Assembly: GCF_014268885.2 (NCBI RefSeq)
Contig: NZ_CP077095.1
Coordinates: 5,543,669-5,607,668 of the forward strand
Direction of reading: 5' to 3'
DNA: 64,000 nt
From: Pseudomonas xantholysinigenes
GTDB taxonomy: Bacteria; Pseudomonadota; Gammaproteobacteria; Pseudomonadales; Pseudomonadaceae
A program made the translations under genes and the position numbers. The number at the start of each line of letters is the position of its first letter. The stretch's first letter is position 1. This document shows positions 60,941-64,000 of the stretch, in pieces. The notes under the pieces were generated by a model. It saw only the letters and a list, made by a program, of their open reading frames with translations. It did not search any database and had not been told where the DNA came from.

Positions 60941-62626
60941 TCAAGCAGCAGCTTTCTTGGTTGCCGCTTCGATGCTGCGAGTGATGTACCACTGCTGTGC
61001 GATCGACAGGCAGTTGTTCACAACCCAGTACAGCACCAGGCCAGCCGGGAACCACAGGAAGAAGAAGGTGAAGATGATCGGCATCATTTTCATGACCTTC
61101 GCCTGCATCGGATCCGGCGGTGTCGGGTTCAGGCGCTGCTGGATGAACATGGTGGCGCCCATGATGATCGGCAGGATGAAGAACGGATCCTTGATCGACA
61201 GGTCGGTGATCCACAGCATCCACGGGGCCTGACGCATCTCGACGCTTTCCAGCAGTACCCAGTACAGGGCCAGGAACACCGGCATCTGCACCAGGATCGG
61301 CAGGCAGCCGCCCAGCGGGTTGATCTTCTCTTTCTTGTACAGCTCCATCATCGCCTGGGACATCTTCTGGCGATCGTCACCGAAGCGTTCCTTGAGCTGG
61401 GCCAGTTTTGGCGCCACGGCACGCATGCGCGCCATCGAGCGGTAGCTGGCGGCCGAGAGCGGGAAGAACAGGCCCTTGATCAGCATGGTCAGGACGATGA
61501 TCGACCAGCCCCAGTTGCCGAGCAGGCTGTGGATATGTTGCAGCAGCCAGAAGATCGGCTGGGCGATGAACCACAGGAAGCCGTAGTCGACGGTCAGTTC
61601 CAGGCCTGGGGACAACTCCTTGAGCTTGGACTGGATCTTGGGACCGGCATACAGCATGGCGCTGGTTTCGACCTTGCCGCCGGCCGGTACGTTCAGGGCC
61701 GGGCCGGTGTAGCCGATGATGTAGTTGCCCTGGCTGTCCTTGCGAGTCTGGACGGCGTTGTTGTCCGACTTGCTCGGGATCCAGGCGGTCACGAAGTAGT
61801 GCTGCAGCCAGGCTACCCAACCGCCGGACACATTTTCTTGCAAACCGCCTTTGTCCATGTCCTTCATCGACACTTTCTTGTACGGCTCGGAAGCTGTCCA
61901 CAGGGCGGCGCCCAGGTAAGTGGCGGTGCCGGTGGCAGTGCTCGACGACGGATCGGAGCTGGCGTCACGCTTGAGCTGGGCAAACATGTTGCCGCTCCAG
62001 GCCTGGGCGCTCTGGTTGTCGATCAGGTAGCTGACGGTCAGGTCGTATTCGCCGCGCTTCAAGCTGAAGCGTTTGATGTAGTTGACACCGTTCTCGCTGA
62101 ACTTGAGGTCGACCACCAGTTGGTCCTGGCCATCGGCCAGCTGGTAGCTCTTCTGTTCGGTGGCGTACAGCGGGCGGCCGCTGGCGCGGTCCGGGCCATC
62201 AGTGCCGATCAGGCCGCTCTGGGCCAGGTAGACACGCTCGCCGCCGTTGTCGAACAACTGGAACGGAATTTCAGGATGGTCCTGACGGCGTGGGTACTTG
62301 GGCAGGGTCAGCTGGACGATATCACCGCCAACCGGGTCGATAGCCAGGTTCAGGACATCGGTCTTGACCTGGATCAGGTCCTTGCTGACCGCAACGGGTG
62401 CCGGCGCCAGGCCGCTATTGCCGGCTTGAGCATTGACGCTCGGCAAATCGGCGTTTGCACCGTTGTTGCTGGCGGGCACGCTGTCCGGCAAGGACGCAGT
62501 GGCATTGCTGGCAGCAGCATTCTGAGTCGGCAGGGCAGCCTGGCCGTAGTCCTGGTTCCACTTGAGGACCATGACATAGGACACGATTGCCAGGGCGACG
62601 ATCAGGATCGTGCGTTTAATATCCAT
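60941..62626 (-). CDS. yidC: Membrane protein insertase YidC
   Basis: 561 residues. An N-terminal signal anchor (MDIKRTILIVALAIVSYVMVL), a Ser/Ala/Asn-rich linker, a large periplasmic beta domain (about 60-345) and five C-terminal membrane helices with the conserved LKERFGDDRQKMSQAMMELYKKEKINPLGGCLP cytoplasmic hairpin (split here in description only). It inserts Fo subunits a and c among others. 2 bases after yidD. Confidence 0.97.
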   Translation of the reverse strand: MDIKRTILIVALAIVSYVMVLKWNQDYGQAALPTQNAAASNATASLPDSVPASNNGANADLPSVNAQAGNSGLAPAPVAVSKDLIQVKTDVLNLAIDPVGGDIVQLTLPKYPRRQDHPEIPFQLFDNGGERVYLAQSGLIGTDGPDRASGRPLYATEQKSYQLADGQDQLVVDLKFSENGVNYIKRFSLKRGEYDLTVSYLIDNQSAQAWSGNMFAQLKRDASSDPSSSTATGTATYLGAALWTASEPYKKVSMKDMDKGGLQENVSGGWVAWLQHYFVTAWIPSKSDNNAVQTRKDSQGNYIIGYTGPALNVPAGGKVETSAMLYAGPKIQSKLKELSPGLELTVDYGFLWFIAQPIFWLLQHIHSLLGNWGWSIIVLTMLIKGLFFPLSAASYRSMARMRAVAPKLAQLKERFGDDRQKMSQAMMELYKKEKINPLGGCLPILVQMPVFLALYWVLLESVEMRQAPWMLWITDLSIKDPFFILPIIMGATMFIQQRLNPTPPDPMQAKVMKMMPIIFTFFFLWFPAGLVLYWVVNNCLSIAQQWYITRSIEAATKKAAA

Positions 62627-62628
62627 GA

Positions 62629-62874
62629 TTACTCGGCTATCGAAGAAGTTCGGGAGGAAGGAGCTGGTGGAACGGGATCGAAACCGCCGTCGTTCCACGG
62701 ATGACAACGCCCCAGGCGACGAACGGCCAGCCACCCACCACGCAAGAGGCCATGATTTTCGATGGCTTCATAGGCGTAACAGGAACAGCTGGGATAGAAA
62801 CGACAGTGACTGGCCATCAGTGGACTGATGGCGTAACGATAAAACTGGATCGGAACGAGGGCCAGTTTACGCAT
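62629..62874 (-). CDS. yidD: Membrane protein insertion efficiency factor YidD
   Basis: 81 residues with the family core [31 protein letters not shown] and a C-terminal [12 protein letters not shown]. Three cysteines are conserved. It overlaps the end of rnpA by 8 bases and is followed 2 bases later by yidC. Confidence 0.95.
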   Translation of the reverse strand: MRKLALVPIQFYRYAISPLMASHCRFYPSCSCYAYEAIENHGLLRGGWLAVRRLGRCHPWNDGGFDPVPPAPSSRTSSIAE

Positions 62875-63271
62875 CGTGACTGTCTACCCCTGCGGGATCG
62901 GCATTGACCGCTGGAGAGGGCCGACTGCGAACCAGTCGCTTCCAGAGCTTGCCAAAGTGTTGGTGCAATTCTGGGTTTTCCACTTCGCCCAACCCCTTGC
63001 GCGCGACGATCACGATATCAAGACCAGCCAACAGCTGCTGGTTCAGGCGGAACGAATCGCGCATCAGGCGTTTCAGGCGATTGCGTTGAACGGCGAGCTT
63101 GACGCTCTTCTTGCCGATCACCAGGCCGAGGCGTGGGTGATCGAGGCCGTTCTCGCGGGCAAGGATAAGCAGGTTTTTCCCTGGAACCTTGCCGGTTGGG
63201 GAGTCGAAGACCGCTTTGAAGTGCCGGGGTGTAAGCAGTCGCTTTTCCCGACTGAAGTCCTGACTCACCAC
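62867..63271 (-). CDS. rnpA: Ribonuclease P protein component
   Basis: 134 residues from GTG 63271 ([23 protein letters not shown]); a second GTG at 63268 is the alternative. Basic protein that helps the RNase P RNA process tRNA 5' ends. The RNR motif [15 protein letters not shown] is about residues 55-70. 13 bases after rpmH. Confidence 0.95.
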   Translation of the reverse strand: MVSQDFSREKRLLTPRHFKAVFDSPTGKVPGKNLLILARENGLDHPRLGLVIGKKSVKLAVQRNRLKRLMRDSFRLNQQLLAGLDIVIVARKGLGEVENPELHQHFGKLWKRLVRSRPSPAVNADPAGVDSHDA

Positions 63272-63284
63272 CTGTGCCGGAAAA

Positions 63285-63419
63285 TCAAATGGCCAGACGC
63301 TTACGGCCTTTGGCGCGACGACGCGACAGAACAGCACGGCCGTTCTTGGTAGCCATACGGGCACGGAAACCGTGGGTGCGGGCGCGCTTGATGGTGCTTG
63401 GTTGGAAAGTACGTTTCAT
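63285..63419 (-). CDS. rpmH: 50S ribosomal protein L34
   Basis: 44 residues, [20 protein letters not shown] at the start and [12 protein letters not shown] at the end, extremely basic and identical in pattern to bacterial L34. First gene of rpmH-rnpA-yidD-yidC. Confidence 0.98.
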   Translation of the reverse strand: MKRTFQPSTIKRARTHGFRARMATKNGRAVLSRRRAKGRKRLAI

Positions 63420-63480
63420 GGCGTGTTACCTGGGTTGGTCGACAACGGGCCGGAAGGGCCCCCTTTTTAAGAGATCGGCG

Positions 63481-63509
63481 ATTCTAGAGAAAGCAAGGCA
63501 ATAGGTCAA
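63481..63509 (-). promoter_or_regulatory. Sigma-70 promoter of rpmH
   Basis: On the minus strand -35 TTGACC (63504-63509) and -10 TAGAAT (63481-63486) with a 17-base spacer, 62 bases before rpmH. It fires away from oriC. Confidence 0.8.
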
Positions 63510-63589
63510 TTTCCAACCAGCCTTTCCTTATGGAAGGTCGAATGGTTCATCGATGGGGGACAGGGGTGGGCTCATCAGAACATCCAGGT

Positions 63590-63940
63590 AATTGAAAAAA
63601 ACAAAGAGGCATATAAAAAGCTTTTCTGAAAATCTTAAAGAGTTTAGGTGGATAACCTTCTGTGGATAACCTATCCAAGGCCAATATTCATAGTATGTAC
63701 AGCGTTTCACAACCTTGTCGGTAACGGGTGCTCTGGCTGTGCCGGACATGGGTACAAGCTGTGCAGTAAATGCCTGTTTATCCACAGACGATTTATCCAC
63801 AGCGTTGAAGGTGGGGTTGTGCATAGCCCTCAGGTGCGTTTATCCACAGAGCTTATTCACATGACTTGGCGGGTATTACCGTCAGATTTTGGCCGTTTAA
63901 CCCTGCCTATGAGGGGCGTCACGTGTGGATAAGTGACGGT
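63590..63940. other. oriC: Chromosomal replication origin oriC
   Basis: An AT-rich stretch (63590-63645) is followed by perfect DnaA boxes at 63661-63669, 63778-63786, 63793-63801, 63840-63848 and 63924-63932, and near-perfect ones at 63647-63655 (GGTGGATAA) and 63853-63861 (TTATTCACA). Position between rpmH and the expected dnaA start is the known place of the Pseudomonas origin. Confidence 0.95.
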
Positions 63941-63954
63941 GCGCCCGGTACAAT
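63924..63954 (+). promoter_or_regulatory. Probable dnaA promoter with overlapping DnaA box
   Basis: -10 TACAAT (63949-63954) lies 17 bases after TGGATA (63926-63931), which is within the last perfect DnaA box (63924-63932). DnaA bound there would cover the -35, fitting autoregulation. The dnaA start is outside the window. Confidence 0.45.
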
Positions 63955-64000
63955 GGCGGTTTGTTTTTGCCTCATCCGGCTTTCAACTCAGGGGATATCC

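Noticed and set aside
63420..64000. tRNA or other RNA gene near the origin
   Set aside because: No cloverleaf or conserved RNA pattern seen; the sequence is explained by DnaA boxes, AT-rich DNA and two promoters.

Overview
The window is a stretch of a Pseudomonas chromosome ending at the replication origin. Its right end has the conserved order rpmH-rnpA-yidD-yidC-mnmE-mnmG-rsmG-parA-parB-atpIBEFHAGDC-glmU-glmR-glmS, and dnaA should begin just beyond the last base. High G+C, P. putida-type REP elements (GCGGGTAAACCCGC core), paired pyruvate carboxylase subunits beside a LysR gene, and an hcnABC cyanide operon next to two secreted subtilase autotransporters point to the P. putida group. P. entomophila or a close relative such as P. 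mosselii is my best guess, made from gene content only.

Layout. 1-5.0 kb: end of an acetylpolyamine amidohydrolase, a polyamine-binding protein, a MocR regulator, a PaiB-like protein and two GNAT acetyltransferases. 5.2-12.9 kb: two-subunit pyruvate carboxylase (pycB, pycA) with its divergent LysR regulator, a HexR-like RpiR regulator divergent from zwf, and small conserved genes. 12.9-24 kb: a PAS-GGDEF-EAL protein, uvrD, a Tim44-like protein, an SMI1/KNR4 protein, a Kef-type antiporter, an acyl-CoA thioesterase, pdxY and a DUF3301 protein. 24-28.3 kb: a zinc-starvation module, in which a Zur-like palindrome separates zigA-DUF1826-cobW from a small secreted protein plus folE2. 28.3-33.2 kb: DUF3617 protein, cardiolipin synthase, cyclopropane fatty acid synthase and a dihydrolipoamide dehydrogenase. 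33.4-42.8 kb: hcnABC downstream of two tandem serine-protease autotransporters, sitting between lpd and glmS, where attTn7 lies. 43-63.4 kb: glmS-glmR-glmU, the F1Fo ATP synthase operon, parAB, rsmG, mnmG, mnmE, yidC, yidD, rnpA and rpmH, all on the minus strand. 63.4-64 kb: oriC.

The main non-coding signals are these. There are two origin-like regions (about 59.05-59.33 and 63.59-63.94 kb) that are diverged copies in the same orientation. Perfect DnaA boxes (TTATCCACA) are strongly over-represented, with about 26 found by eye, most of them inside genes far from oriC. A parS site lies inside folE2. hcnA carries an Rsm-type leader and an ANR-like box. Palindromic operators lie upstream of zwf, zigA and lpd and inside the atp promoter. 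Most genes are core housekeeping; the accessory and most strain-specific part is the cyanide/protease block at the glmS site.
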